A DNA stretch of 64,000 bases, taken from NCBI RefSeq assembly GCF_020329505.1, contig NZ_JAGKJJ010000001.1:434001-498000 (forward strand), given 5' to 3'. Source of the stretch: Bradyrhizobium semiaridum. Its GTDB lineage: Bacteria > Pseudomonadota > Alphaproteobacteria > Rhizobiales > Xanthobacteraceae. Positions within the stretch are counted from its first letter, which is position 1. Every line of letters starts with the position of its first letter. The translations under genes and the position numbers were made by a program. This document shows, one piece after another, positions 1 through 8,785 of this stretch. The notes below the pieces were generated by a model. It was not told the origin of the DNA. It did not search any database and saw nothing but the letters and a program-made list of their open reading frames with translations.

Positions 1-263
1 CCGACCGTCGAGATCACCGACTTGGCTTGCACGACCATCGCCTTCAGGGCGGCGGCATCGCCGGAATCCGCGACGATCAGCGGTGTATCCGACGGCGCGC
101 CGATCGCATCGCGAACCGCGGCGAGCTTGTCCTTGCTGCGCCCGGCCATCGCCCATGTCAGCGCACGATCAGCCTTGTAATGAGCGGCGAGATACTCGGC
201 GACGAGCTGACCGGTGAAGCCGGTGGCGCCGTAAACGATGATGTCGAATTTCGACGAAGCCAT
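1..263 (-). CDS. Saccharopine dehydrogenase-like / trans-acting enoyl reductase family protein (5' part only)
   Basis: The gene starts with ATG at 263 and runs off the left edge, so only the first 87 residues are present. The N-terminus reads MASSKFDIIVYGATGFTGQL, a Rossmann nucleotide-binding start with the GATGFTG glycine loop at about residues 12-18. It is followed by an AGRSKDKL stretch typical of saccharopine dehydrogenase-like proteins and the trans-acting enoyl reductases related to mycobacterial lipid enzymes. The substrate cannot be told from this fragment. It is probably a cytosolic NAD(P)-dependent oxidoreductase. The family call is fairly firm; the specific activity is open. Confidence 0.75.
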   Translation of the reverse strand, partial: MASSKFDIIVYGATGFTGQLVAEYLAAHYKADRALTWAMAGRSKDKLAAVRDAIGAPSDTPLIVADSGDAAALKAMVVQAKSVISTV

Positions 264-299
264 AAATCGGGTTCCTGGAGAGCGGATACTGTTCGTTCT

Positions 300-411
300 G
301 TCATTACGAGCGAAGCGAGGCAATCCATTATCTCCAAGCGCGCAGATGGATTGCTTCGTCACTTCAGCGCAAACTTGCTGTGCAATTTTGTCGCGAGCGC
401 CTCGCAATGAC
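300..411. repeat. Palindromic intergenic repeat, family A (degenerate copy)
   Basis: The left arm begins GTCATTACGAGCGAAGCG and is followed by GCAATCCA. The right side carries TGGATTGCTTCGTCAC and ends CTCGCAATGAC. The same element, in better shape, is at 40711-40786 and 48089-48168. This copy has a longer and less symmetric right side. It fills the gap between two minus-strand genes and could fold into a long hairpin. Confidence 0.8.
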
Positions 412-422
412 GGATGGTTGGA

Positions 423-1208
423 CTATTTCTTCGCGTACGACACGCCCATTCCTGCGCGCACATCGGCCTGGATGCCGTAAGGCGCGATCGGATAGCGGAG
501 GCCGTTCTTGGCGAGCTGCTTCATGCCGGCGATCGCCTTGACGAGATAGGCCGGCGGCAGCGCCATCAGCATCTCCTCGTCCGGCACGCCGCCATAGCGG
601 CGCTCGGCGAAGCACGGCAGCGACAGGCTCGGCTCGCCGGTCTTCAGCGCCCGGCCCCACGAATCCGCGCATGCGGTTTCGCCGACAACGCCCCATTCGA
701 ATTTCTTGTAGCCGGTATACTGCAGTCCGTTGATCAGGATGATCATCTGCCCCGGTGTCGCATAGACGAGGCAGATGTCGGGCGGATTGAGCCGGCCCGA
801 GGTGAGCGGGCTCACCGCCATGGCCTGGTACCGGCCGTAAGGCACGACGTCGAGCGCCTCCTGGCGCTTGCGCGCGTCCTCCGCGGTGCCGTGCCAGACG
901 CCGACATAGCTTTCGCCGGCGAGCCACTTCTCGTCCTGCGGCGCCAGCCCGATCACCGCGCGGCACTGCGCGCCGACCAGATCATCGCCGGTGATGCCGA
1001 CGGTCCAGCCGAGCCGCGAGGCCATGCTGACGATCTGGTCGGTGGTGTGCACCGCGCTGGGCCGGCGGATTTTCGGGATCGCCTCCATGTCCTCGACCCG
1101 CGCAAACATCTTGATGCCGATCACCGTGGTCTTCAGCCGCAACAGGCTGTTGAGATCGGCGACGATCGCGGCGAGATCGAACTGTTCCGGCGGTGTCTGC
1201 TGTTGCAT
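423..1208 (-). CDS. DUF169 domain protein
   Basis: This is a 261-residue protein. I chose the ATG at 1208 (MQQQTPPEQFDL) because a GGGAG ribosome site lies about 7 bases upstream; the frame stays open further upstream but that part looks non-coding. The sequence fits the DUF169 family: LKTTVIGIKMF near the N-terminus, cysteines in AQCRAVIGL and ETACADSW, and a C-terminal YGGVPDEEMLMALP segment. The biochemical role of DUF169 is not established. No membrane segments or signal peptide are visible. It is transcribed away from the elyC-like gene's end, in the same direction, with about 90 bases between them. Confidence 0.75.
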   Translation of the reverse strand: MQQQTPPEQFDLAAIVADLNSLLRLKTTVIGIKMFARVEDMEAIPKIRRPSAVHTTDQIVSMASRLGWTVGITGDDLVGAQCRAVIGLAPQDEKWLAGESYVGVWHGTAEDARKRQEALDVVPYGRYQAMAVSPLTSGRLNPPDICLVYATPGQMIILINGLQYTGYKKFEWGVVGETACADSWGRALKTGEPSLSLPCFAERRYGGVPDEEMLMALPPAYLVKAIAGMKQLAKNGLRYPIAPYGIQADVRAGMGVSYAKK

Positions 1209-1299
1209 GCGTGAGCTCCCGTGACCAGCGGCTCTAGCGCCGCCTGTTTGCATCGATGTTAGCCGGATTGGCCGGCGGAGGCGACCCGCGCGTCGCGCT

Positions 1300-2100
1300 T
1301 CACGGCGCGTCCGGCCCGGGGAACAGGGCGTCGGTCTTGCCGTTCAGCCGATAGGCGACGAGCCCGAGCCATTCGCGGATCGCGATCTCGGTGCGCGACA
1401 GCCCGTCCATGCCCATGTTGATGATGAACAGATCGTCCACCCCGCCGACGCGCCAATCGACTGGATAGGGCTCGACCGCAAATCCCGCCTTGCGAAACAA
1501 CCCGACCGAACGCGGCATGTGATAGGCCGACGTGACCAGCAGCCAGCGTTCGTTCGGCTTCGGCTTGATCAGCTCCTTGGAGAATTCGGCATTCTCCACC
1601 GTGTTGCGCGACTGCCGCTCGATGATCACGCGCGGCCCCGCGATGCCGAGGCCCGCAAGCAGCTCGCCGGCGTAGTCGCCTTCCTTGGCATCGTGCGAGA
1701 TCAGATTGGCGTTGCCGCCGGTGAAGACGATACGGGCATCGGGATATTTGCGCGCCAGCTCGGCCGCGACGATGATGCGGTCGGGGGCCTGCCGCACCAC
1801 CGGCGTCCGATGTGCGCGCGAGATATCCGGATCGATCGATCCGCCGAGCACGATGATGCCGTCGGGCGCGCCGTGCGCCGGATTCCATGGCGGGAAGCGC
1901 TGCTCCAGCGAATAGATCAGGACATTACCTACCGGCGAAAAAGCGCTCAGCGCCAGCACAGCCGCTACCGTGACCATCAGCCTGCGGCCAAGCGTAGCGA
2001 ACCGCGTCAGCAGCAACGCGGCGCCGAGCACGCCAAGGCCGATCAAGAGATTCACCGGCAGCAGCATGATGCCGAGCGTCTTGGAGAGCACAAAAAACAA
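1300..2100 (-). CDS. ElyC/SanA/YdcF family (DUF218) envelope protein
   Basis: The protein has 266 residues and a TTG start at 2100. The N-terminus MFFVLSKTLGIMLLP is what this family usually shows, and AGAGG lies a suitable distance upstream of the TTG, so I prefer it to the ATG twelve codons in. Two membrane segments come first (about residues 5-30 and 38-55). The DUF218 domain follows, with DGIIVLGGSID, IVFTGGNAN and LLVTSAYHMPRS. Relatives (E. coli ElyC, SanA) act at the inner membrane in envelope and peptidoglycan-precursor homeostasis. The role here is inferred from the family. Confidence 0.85.
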   Translation of the reverse strand: MFFVLSKTLGIMLLPVNLLIGLGVLGAALLLTRFATLGRRLMVTVAAVLALSAFSPVGNVLIYSLEQRFPPWNPAHGAPDGIIVLGGSIDPDISRAHRTPVVRQAPDRIIVAAELARKYPDARIVFTGGNANLISHDAKEGDYAGELLAGLGIAGPRVIIERQSRNTVENAEFSKELIKPKPNERWLLVTSAYHMPRSVGLFRKAGFAVEPYPVDWRVGGVDDLFIINMGMDGLSRTEIAIREWLGLVAYRLNGKTDALFPGPDAP

Positions 2101-2166
2101 GGGAAGCCTCTGCGAAGTTCTGCTACAGCGTCATACGCTGCCGGACAAGCAATCAAAAGACGTCAC

Positions 2167-3108
2167 ATGCCCCATCATCACCTGAAGTCCAGCCCCGAAA
2201 CCTGCCATTGGGGCTTCTTTGAAGCCAGGCTGAAGCCGGTGCTCACCATTGCGAGCGGCGACGAGGTCACGATCGAGACCGTCAGCGGCGGCCCCGACGT
2301 GGTGCCGGACCGCGGCAAGTTTCACGTCCCGCCCGAACTCGACGATATCCATGCGAAGAACGAGCGGATGGTGCCCGGGCACATCCTCACCGGCCCGATC
2401 GCAGTGGATGGCGCTTTCCCCGGCGACGTGCTCGAGGTCGACATCCTCGACGTGCAGCTGCGCCAGGACTGGGGCTACAATCTGATCAAGCCGCTGTCCG
2501 GCACCCTGCCCGACGATTTCCACGAGACGCGCATCCTCAACATCCCGCTCGATCGCGACCGCATGGTCGGCCGCATGCCGTGGGGCCTCGACCTGCCGCT
2601 CAAACCGTTCTTCGGCGTGATGGGCGTGTCGCCGCCGCCGGCCTGGGGCCGCATCTCCTCGCTGATCCCACGCGCGATGGGCGGCAATCTCGACAACAAG
2701 GAGCTCGGCGCCGGCGCAAAGCTCTATCTGCCTGTGTTCGTGCCGGGTGCGCTGTTCTCCTGCGGCGACGGCCATGGCGTGCAGGGCGACGGCGAGGTCT
2801 GCGTCACCGCGATCGAGACCGCGCTCACCGGCCGCTTCCGCCTGACCTTGCGCAAGGACCTCAAGCTCGCTTATCCGCGCGCCGAGACTTCAGACCATTA
2901 CATGACCATGGCGATGGATCCCGATCTCGACCAGTGCGTGGTCAAGGCGCTGCGCGACATGATCGTGCTGCTCGGCGAGAAGCGGAATCTCTCGGGCGAG
3001 GACGCCTACACGCTGTGCAGCCTCGCCGCCGACCTCCGGGTGACGCAGACGGTGAACGGCTCCAAGGGCATTCACTGCATGATCGCGAAGTCGGTCGTGC
3101 ACGGCTGA
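2167..3108 (+). CDS. Acetamidase/formamidase family protein
   Basis: The protein has 313 residues and starts with ATG at 2167. Family hallmarks are GHILTGPIAVDGAFPGDVLE, the glycine- and histidine-containing CGDGHGVQGDGEVC stretch around residues 200-213, and the C-terminal half in which a zinc-dependent amidase fold is expected. Members hydrolyse formamide, acetamide or related short amides to ammonia and a carboxylate. No signal peptide is visible, so it should be cytosolic. It is divergent from the elyC-like gene (66 bases apart), so the short gap must hold both promoters. The substrate is not predictable from sequence. Confidence 0.88.
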   Translation: MPHHHLKSSPETCHWGFFEARLKPVLTIASGDEVTIETVSGGPDVVPDRGKFHVPPELDDIHAKNERMVPGHILTGPIAVDGAFPGDVLEVDILDVQLRQDWGYNLIKPLSGTLPDDFHETRILNIPLDRDRMVGRMPWGLDLPLKPFFGVMGVSPPPAWGRISSLIPRAMGGNLDNKELGAGAKLYLPVFVPGALFSCGDGHGVQGDGEVCVTAIETALTGRFRLTLRKDLKLAYPRAETSDHYMTMAMDPDLDQCVVKALRDMIVLLGEKRNLSGEDAYTLCSLAADLRVTQTVNGSKGIHCMIAKSVVHG

Positions 3109-3116
3109 CGACCCGC

Positions 3117-3244
3117 CGTCACTCCGGGGTCATGCGCAGCGTCGACCCCGGAATCCGTTCGTCTACGGAGCCTGCGACCTGGTGGATTCCGGGTTCTCGC
3201 TTCGCGAGCCCTCAGGTGCGCAAATTGCGCACCGGGGAATGACG
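3117..3244. repeat. Intergenic repeat, family B
   Basis: The element begins GTCACTCCGGGGTCATGCGC and continues with GACCCCGGAATCC. It then carries GGATTCCGGG, TCGCTTCGCGAG and GTGCGCAAATTGCGCAC, and ends GGGGAATGACG. The ends are roughly inverted copies of each other, with two internal small hairpins. A related element is at 25160-25266. It lies between two plus-strand genes. Confidence 0.7.
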
Positions 3245-3326
3245 AAGTGCCAAATGGCCGCACTTGTGTTCCGCGCGAACGCCTCGATACACTCCGTCCC
3301 AACGAACACAAACGGATGGGACGGAC

Positions 3327-5150
3327 ATGCTGAAGGAGAGGCTTTCGCCGGCCGACGAGGCCGCGCGCGACAAGGAGATGCAGGAGACGCTCGCCGCCTG
3401 CCCGCGCATCCTCGATCTGATCGCCCGCGGCCCGCAGGGCGCGCCCGAGGCGGAAGCCGTGATCTACTTGCGCGCGCCGCTCGATCCCAACCCGGTCGTG
3501 ATCTCGAACGATCATCTGATGGGCTGCGTCAAGGCGGCGGAGACCTATTTCCGCGCGCAAGGGATCGGCAAGGACGATCCGGTCGCCATCCTGTTGCCGG
3601 CAAGCCCGGTCGCCGTGGTCGCGATCTTCGGCGCGGCCGCCTGCGGCGTCGCCGAGCCGCTCAACCTGTTGTTCACGCGCGAGGCGATCGTCGCCCAGCT
3701 CAATGCCATCAAGGCCAAGCTGCTGCTGGCGCCGCCGCCGGGCATGCCGGGCGGGCTTTACGAGAAGGTCGATGGCCTGCAGCGCGAAGTGCCCTCGCTG
3801 AAGCGCATCGTGATCGCGCCGCTCGACGGCAGCATCGCGTTCGACGGCGAGGTGCTGAAGCCCGATCCGGCCTGGCGCAATGATTACGGCAAGTCGACCG
3901 ATATGAGCGAGGCCGACCGTGTCGCCGTGATGCTGCCGACCGGCGGCACCACCGGCCATCCCAAGGTGGCGCGGCTCACCAACCGCGCGATGATTGCCTC
4001 CACCCTGTCCTCGCGGATGGCGCTCGACTTCCATGGCGGCGAACGGGCGATGATCACGCTGCCGCTGTTCCATGTCGGCGGCCTGTTCTGCACCACGGCC
4101 AATTGCCTGTCGGCCGGCACGACGATCTTCATCCCCGGCCCGGCCGGCGCGCGCGATCCGGCGCTGATCACGAATTTCTGGCGGATCGTCGAGAAGTATC
4201 AGGTCAACATCGCCGGCAACGTGCCGACCACGCTCGGCGCGCTGGCCGACGTGCCGGTCGCCGACAGCGACATCTCGTGCCTGCGCGTCACCGCGACCGG
4301 CGCCTCGATCTGTCCGCCGGAGATCGAACGACGCTACCTCGCCACCTGGGGCGGCGACTGCATCCAGCAGCTCTACGGCATGACCGAGCTCGCCGGCGCC
4401 ATCACCCACGACGTGCACGGCGTGAAGCCGCGCCCCGAAAGCGTCGGCACCCGCAATCCAATGGTCGAGCTCGCGATCCTCGAGGGCGGCAAGTTGCACA
4501 CCGGACCATGGCCCTCGCCGGTCGGCGAGCTCTTGACGCGCGGGCCGCAGGTGTTCGCCGGCTACGTCGACCAGAAACAGACCGAAGAGGCATTCCGCGA
4601 CGGCTGGCTGCGCACCGGCGACATCTGCCGGATCGACGCTGACGGCTTCGTCTACATCCTGGGCCGCGCCAAGGACGTCATCATCCGTGGCGGCCACAAC
4701 ATCGACCCACGCGCGATCGAGGACGCGGCGCTGCAATTCCCCGGCGTGGCCCTCGCCGCCGCGGTCGGCCGTCCCGACGCCTATGCCGGCGAAGTGCCGA
4801 TGTTGTTCGTCTCGGCGCAGCCCGGCGCCCAAATCGATGCGCAGGCACTCGCCGCCTTCGTGCAGGACAACATTCTGGAACCGCCGGCGCGGCCGCGCGT
4901 GGTCTCGGTGATTCCGGACATGCCGGTCACCCCGGTCGGCAAGATCTTCAAGCCGAAACTGCGCGAGATCGCCGCCGGCGACGCCGCGCGCGAGCTGCTG
5001 AAGCTGGAAGGGCTCAGCGAGGTCAGCGTGGACGCGATCACCGATCCGTCGCGCGGCCTGTATTTGAGTGTGACCGCGCCGCCCGGAAAGGCCGAGGCCG
5101 CTGAGCGGCTGCTCAAGAAGTTTCCGGTCAAGGTTGAATTACGCGCCTAA
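3327..5150 (+). CDS. Acyl-CoA synthetase (AMP-forming, adenylate-forming superfamily)
   Basis: The protein has 607 residues and starts with ATG at 3327 (MLKERLSPADEAARDKEMQE). The P-loop-like phosphate-binding motif LPTGGTTGHPK sits near residue 215. Downstream are QQLYGMTELAG (A5-type motif), GWLRTGDICRIDADGF (A7) and GRAKDVIIRGGHNIDP (A8, hinge). The last catalytic-lysine motif is in PVGKIFKPKLRE near the C-terminus. It should activate a carboxylic acid to its acyl-AMP and then the CoA thioester in the cytosol. The chain length or aromatic specificity cannot be told. It follows a repeat element and stands alone rather than in a clear operon. Confidence 0.9.
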   Translation: MLKERLSPADEAARDKEMQETLAACPRILDLIARGPQGAPEAEAVIYLRAPLDPNPVVISNDHLMGCVKAAETYFRAQGIGKDDPVAILLPASPVAVVAIFGAAACGVAEPLNLLFTREAIVAQLNAIKAKLLLAPPPGMPGGLYEKVDGLQREVPSLKRIVIAPLDGSIAFDGEVLKPDPAWRNDYGKSTDMSEADRVAVMLPTGGTTGHPKVARLTNRAMIASTLSSRMALDFHGGERAMITLPLFHVGGLFCTTANCLSAGTTIFIPGPAGARDPALITNFWRIVEKYQVNIAGNVPTTLGALADVPVADSDISCLRVTATGASICPPEIERRYLATWGGDCIQQLYGMTELAGAITHDVHGVKPRPESVGTRNPMVELAILEGGKLHTGPWPSPVGELLTRGPQVFAGYVDQKQTEEAFRDGWLRTGDICRIDADGFVYILGRAKDVIIRGGHNIDPRAIEDAALQFPGVALAAAVGRPDAYAGEVPMLFVSAQPGAQIDAQALAAFVQDNILEPPARPRVVSVIPDMPVTPVGKIFKPKLREIAAGDAARELLKLEGLSEVSVDAITDPSRGLYLSVTAPPGKAEAAERLLKKFPVKVELRA

Positions 5151-5334
5151 CGCCTTCGTTCAACTGGATAATCCGTCAGCGTCGATGCCGCCGGCGGCCG
5201 GAATGGGTCTCCGGCGGATGGCGGCGCGCGGCCCGCACAGACCGCAATAGCCCGGCTTGACGGGCAGGCCCAATCCTAAATAGAGTCTAAATAGATACTT
5301 TTCAGTAACTGCGTTCAAGGTTAAGCGTTTCCTT

Positions 5335-5535
5335 ATGGCTACGGAAAAGGCCGAAACCGACCGCGTCCCGGTCACGCTGGCACTCTCGACCATCGGTTAT
5401 CTCGAGAAGCTGGTGCGGCAGGGCACCCACGGCACGAGCGTCCCGGGCGTCGCACGGACATTGATCGAGGAAGGCATTCGGCTCGCCATCAAGGACGGGT
5501 TGCTTGCAATCCGCGACAACGGACGCACGCCCTGA
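5335..5535 (+). CDS. Small conserved protein, possibly ribbon-helix-helix-like
   Basis: This ORF encodes 66 residues with ATG at 5335. The pattern RVPVTLALSTIGYLEKLV followed by VPGVARTLIEEGIRLAI has a short strand then two amphipathic helices, the order found in ribbon-helix-helix DNA-binding proteins. It ends 46 bases before gcrA on the same strand, so the two may be co-transcribed. I do not recognise a named family; the fold is an inference from the pattern only. Confidence 0.65.
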   Translation: MATEKAETDRVPVTLALSTIGYLEKLVRQGTHGTSVPGVARTLIEEGIRLAIKDGLLAIRDNGRTP

Positions 5536-5581
5536 CGGGTGTACCGGCGCGGCGGTTCAACACAGAACGTGGAACCGTCAA

Positions 5582-6046
5582 ATGATTGCCCTTCAAGCGA
5601 CCTGGACGCCCGAGCGCGTCGAACAACTCAAAAGCTATTTCGCAGCCGGCCTCTCCTGCCGCGACATTGCCGTCAACATCGGCGTCAGCCGCAATGCCGT
5701 GATCGGCAAGCTGTCGCGGCTCAACCTCACCCGCACCACGCCCGAGGAGCGCCGGGCACGGCGGAAGAAATCCGCCGGGCGTGCCGCACCGGCGCCGACT
5801 ACAAAGCAGCAGTTCCGGATGCTCCAGGAGGTCTACGAGCAGGCCGACGATGCACCGATCGTCAGCACCAACAATTGCTCGCTGTTCGAGCTGAGCGAGC
5901 AGCGCTGCCGCTGGCCGATCAGCACGCCCGGCGCCGAGGATTTTTGCTTCTGCGGCAACACCCCGCTCGGCGGCATGCCCTATTGCTCAGGACATTACCG
6001 CCTCGCCTATCAGGTCGGGTCGCGGCAGCGCGCGATGCGCGGCTAG
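5582..6046 (+). CDS. gcrA: GcrA-family cell cycle regulator
   Basis: The protein has 154 residues and starts with ATG at 5582. The N-terminal DNA-binding part TWTPERVEQLKSYFAAGLSC continues into RDIAVNIGVSRNAVIGKLSR, the GcrA signature. The C-terminal half is cysteine-rich (NNCSLFELSEQRCRWPI, CFCG, PYCSGH), as in GcrA's sigma70-contacting domain. In Caulobacter GcrA is a sigma70 cofactor acting at promoters with CcrM methylation sites. The C-terminal domain here is shifted in spacing relative to Caulobacter GcrA, and alphaproteobacteria often have paralogues, so this may be a GcrA-like paralogue rather than the main cell-cycle copy. Confidence 0.85.
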   Translation: MIALQATWTPERVEQLKSYFAAGLSCRDIAVNIGVSRNAVIGKLSRLNLTRTTPEERRARRKKSAGRAAPAPTTKQQFRMLQEVYEQADDAPIVSTNNCSLFELSEQRCRWPISTPGAEDFCFCGNTPLGGMPYCSGHYRLAYQVGSRQRAMRG

Positions 6047-6070
6047 GTGGGCCGAGACACCTCCCCAAGC

Positions 6071-6096
6071 GTCGTCCCGGCCTTCGCCGGGACGAC
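6071..6096. terminator. Perfect hairpin between convergent genes (repeat-type terminator)
   Basis: GTCGTCCCGGC (6071-6081) and GCCGGGACGAC (6086-6096) form an 11-base-pair stem with a CTTC loop. It lies in the 83-base gap between the convergent gcrA and SDR genes. There is no T-run on either side. This hairpin sequence is a common dispersed element in Bradyrhizobium-like genomes, so it may be a repeat that doubles as a transcription end. Confidence 0.6.
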
Positions 6097-6129
6097 ACCG
6101 AATGTTTGGCGCCGCTTGCGACGCAGATA

Positions 6130-7098
6130 TCAGCCGACCTTCCAGCCGGTCTCGGCGACGATACTCTGATAGAACTCCGGCGTGTAGGCCTGCTCCGGCG
6201 TCTTGCGCACGCGCTCATCGAGCAGGTGCGCATCGTCGCCGACCAGGATGCGCCAGCGGTCGGCCTTGACGCCGTCGAGGATGATCTTGGCGGCGGCGGC
6301 CGCCGAGGTCGGCGCCTCGTCGTGGAAGATGCGGGCGCGGTCGAGCGCGAGCTGCTGGATATCGGCATCCGACATCCTGGCGACGTCGAGGCCCTGCCCC
6401 TTCAGCCGTTGGCGCGCCTGCGTCAGCTCGTCGGCGCTGAGCTGGTCGGAGGTAGTGCCGAGCTGCACCTTGCGCGAGTTCGACACGATCGAGGTGCCGA
6501 TATGGCCGGGCATCACCACCGAGCATTTGACGTGCGGCGCGTTGAGGCGAAGATCATTCATCAGCGCTTCGCTAAAACCCTTTACGGCGAATTTCGCGGA
6601 GCAGTAGGCGGTGTGCGACACGCCGGGGCCGACCGAGGCCCAGAAGCCGTTGACGCTCGAGGTGTTGACGATGTGCGCCTCGTCGGCCTTCACCAGCAGC
6701 GGCAGGAAGGTGCGGACGCCGAGATAGACGCCACCCCAGCAGATGTTGAAGGTGCGCTCCCACTGCTCGCGGGTATTGGTGAACAGGCTGCCGCCGCCGC
6801 CGATACCGGCATTGTTGAACAACAGATGGATCTTGTCCGTCGCCTGCTGCTCGATCAGCTCGTCGCGAAACCGCTTGTAGTGATCCTCGATCGAGACGTC
6901 GGCGACGTGGGTGGTGATGCGCAGGCCCTGCGGCAGCTTCTCGACCTCGCAGAGCCGCTTGGTCTCGGCCATCGCCTCGGCCGAGACGTCGCACATTGCG
7001 ACGTTGCAGCCCTCGGCGACGAGCTGGCGCGCCAGTTCGCGTCCCATCCCCGTGCCGCCACCGGTGATGACGGCAATCTTTCCGGCAAAATCCTTCAT
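6130..7098 (-). CDS. SDR family NAD(P)-dependent oxidoreductase
   Basis: The protein has 322 residues. ATG at 7098 gives MKDFAGKIAVITGGGTGMGR; the upstream extension is unlikely. All classical short-chain dehydrogenase marks are present: TGGGTGMG at 12-19, NNAG at 95-98, a serine in NTSSVNG near 148, and the YxxxK catalytic pair at Y165/K169. It is longer than the usual 250 residues because of an extended C-terminal part, as in several longer-chain alcohol or ketone reductases. The substrate is unknown. It is a cytosolic enzyme. Confidence 0.9.
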   Translation of the reverse strand: MKDFAGKIAVITGGGTGMGRELARQLVAEGCNVAMCDVSAEAMAETKRLCEVEKLPQGLRITTHVADVSIEDHYKRFRDELIEQQATDKIHLLFNNAGIGGGGSLFTNTREQWERTFNICWGGVYLGVRTFLPLLVKADEAHIVNTSSVNGFWASVGPGVSHTAYCSAKFAVKGFSEALMNDLRLNAPHVKCSVVMPGHIGTSIVSNSRKVQLGTTSDQLSADELTQARQRLKGQGLDVARMSDADIQQLALDRARIFHDEAPTSAAAAAKIILDGVKADRWRILVGDDAHLLDERVRKTPEQAYTPEFYQSIVAETGWKVG

Positions 7099-7314
7099 GT
7101 GAGATCCGTTTCGTCCCTGTTTTTTTCTTCGGATCAGTGGGCGCGCGGATCGCGGTCCCAACCGTTTCGCGCTGCACTCTACATCACGGATTTGTCGGCC
7201 ATCAACGCCGCGCGCCGCTCACGCGCTGGTGAGCCGCGGCCGACGTAACAAGCTCATTCCGCGTCGCGAACAAACCGTCATGGAAGCTCTCTCGGGCAAT
7301 CGGAGACAACAATC

Positions 7315-7452
7315 ATGGTGGTTCTCAACAAGGCGGTCGCAGCGATGCTGATGGCGATCGCGGCCGGCATCTCGGGCTCGGCCGCGGCCGCCGAGGCGGC
7401 ACCGCAGCCGCGCAGCGTCCGGGGCGTGCCGCCGGCGCGGGCGAGTTGGTAG
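7315..7452 (+). CDS. 45-residue predicted secreted microprotein
   Basis: ATG at 7315 is preceded by GGAG eight bases upstream. The protein begins MVVLNKAVAAMLMAIAAGIS and continues through an alanine-rich stretch to a likely signal peptidase site after SAAAAEA, leaving a mature tail of only about 18 residues (PQPRSVRGVPPARASW). I do not recognise it. The ribosome site and the textbook signal peptide support it being real. The very short mature part could mean a signal-anchored or non-functional product. Confidence 0.5.
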   Translation: MVVLNKAVAAMLMAIAAGISGSAAAAEAAPQPRSVRGVPPARASW

Positions 7453-7559
7453 GCGCCCCCGCCAGCAAGCCGGGAACCGAAATCGCTCGTCATGGTTGAA
7501 CCTTGTCCCTGCGGCCGAGACCTACCCGACAGGGAGTGCTTTCTTCCAGGGAGGTTGGA

Positions 7560-7688
7560 ATGACCCACTGGCATGATTCGATGGTCGATCAACCCGACAC
7601 TTCAGGCGCGGCCTATGCCGCCGGCTGGACCATCAGCGGACTGGCGGTTCTCGGCGTCGTCCTCGGCGTCTGGCTGCTCGGGATCTGA
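7560..7688 (+). CDS. 42-residue single-pass membrane microprotein
   Basis: ATG at 7560 lies just after GGGAGG, a strong ribosome site, which favours this start over an earlier in-frame codon. The product has a short hydrophilic N-terminus (MTHWHDSMVDQPDTSGAAYA) and then one membrane helix (GLAVLGVVLGVWLLGI) that runs to the end. No family is recognised. It lies 107 bases after the 45-residue secreted ORF on the same strand, in a gap between divergently placed larger genes. Confidence 0.55.
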   Translation: MTHWHDSMVDQPDTSGAAYAAGWTISGLAVLGVVLGVWLLGI

Positions 7689-7798
7689 GCCGGCTACCGG
7701 TCCTCCAGCGCAGAGCGCATCCGGCGCGATGACCCCGCGCCTGAACCGTTTCGGCCGAACGCCGATTTGCAAATAAGACGCAAAGTTTAAGCGTCCGC

Positions 7799-8707
7799 CT
7801 ACTCCGCCGCCTCGACGCGCTTGCCGGTGAATGCCCCCAATCCTTCCAGCGCTTTCGCAATTGCGGCTTGCTGCGCCATGGATGCCTCCGGCATCGGCGT
7901 GCGCGGATAGGTCTGCGGCAGGCCCTGCAATATCTGGGCATAGCGCGTGCAGGCCGGCAGATTGTCGGCGATGACGGCATTCCACAGCGTCAGCAGTTTC
8001 TTGTGCAGGTCGAGCGCGCGCGGATGATCGCCGGCCTTCACGGCGTCCCACAGCGCCACCGATGCATGCGGCGCGGCGGTCAGGATCGCCGCGATCGAGC
8101 CGTGGGCGCCGAGCGTGTAGGACGGATACATCAGCGCATCGACGGCGCTGTAGATCAGTTTGTCCGGCGCCATCATCATCAGATCGGCGAACAGTTTCAG
8201 GTCGCCCGCGCTCTGCTTGACGCCGATCACCAGCGGCACCTCCGTCATGATCCGGGTCAGCAGCGCCGGCGACAGGTAGGACCACGGCACCACGTTATAG
8301 ATGATGATGGGCATGCCGGTGTCGTCGGCGATGCGGCGGAAATGGCCGACCATCGCCTCCTCGTCCGGCTTGAACAGATAATGCACCGGCGTCACCTGCA
8401 GCGCCGCGACACCCATGTCGCGCACCAGCCTGCCGCGCCTGACGGCGTCGCGCGTCGAATCGACGATGATGCCTGCGATCACGGGCGCGCGGCCCCTCGC
8501 CGCCTCCACCGTCGCCGCGATCAGGTCGCGATATTCCTCGTGGTCGAGCGCGTGGCCCTCGCCGGTCGAGCCGCCGGCGGCCATGCCGTGGCAGCCGGCG
8601 CCGAGCAGCCAGTCGACCTGCGGCCCCACCAGCTTGAAATCGATCTCGCCGTCCTTGCGGAACGGCGTCGTCATCGGCGGTATCACGCCCGTCGGACGCA
8701 TCGTCAT
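7799..8707 (-). CDS. Dihydrodipicolinate synthase family aldolase (DapA-like)
   Basis: The protein has 302 residues. The family's GxxGE motif is present as GGSTGE (45-50). The catalytic tyrosine is Y137 in IIIYNVVP and the Schiff-base lysine is K164 in VIGVKQSAGDL. It is therefore a complete class I aldolase of the DHDPS/NAL superfamily. It is not next to lysine-biosynthesis genes, and the PWSY and QSAGD contexts differ from housekeeping DapA. A catabolic or other keto-acid aldolase is thus more likely than lysine synthesis. It is cytosolic. Confidence 0.85.
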   Translation of the reverse strand: MTMRPTGVIPPMTTPFRKDGEIDFKLVGPQVDWLLGAGCHGMAAGGSTGEGHALDHEEYRDLIAATVEAARGRAPVIAGIIVDSTRDAVRRGRLVRDMGVAALQVTPVHYLFKPDEEAMVGHFRRIADDTGMPIIIYNVVPWSYLSPALLTRIMTEVPLVIGVKQSAGDLKLFADLMMMAPDKLIYSAVDALMYPSYTLGAHGSIAAILTAAPHASVALWDAVKAGDHPRALDLHKKLLTLWNAVIADNLPACTRYAQILQGLPQTYPRTPMPEASMAQQAAIAKALEGLGAFTGKRVEAAE

Positions 8708-8785
8708 CGGCTGGCCCTCGCTGTTTCATCCCGCAGATCCGATCCCCGCTCTCGAGGGCGGCGGTGTCGATCCGGCCAGCCAAGC

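Noticed and set aside
3072-4832. Long open frame on the minus strand under the acyl-CoA synthetase
   Set aside because: It is a GC-rich shadow of the real gene: no family text, composition dominated by R, A, G, D and H, and no ribosome site.
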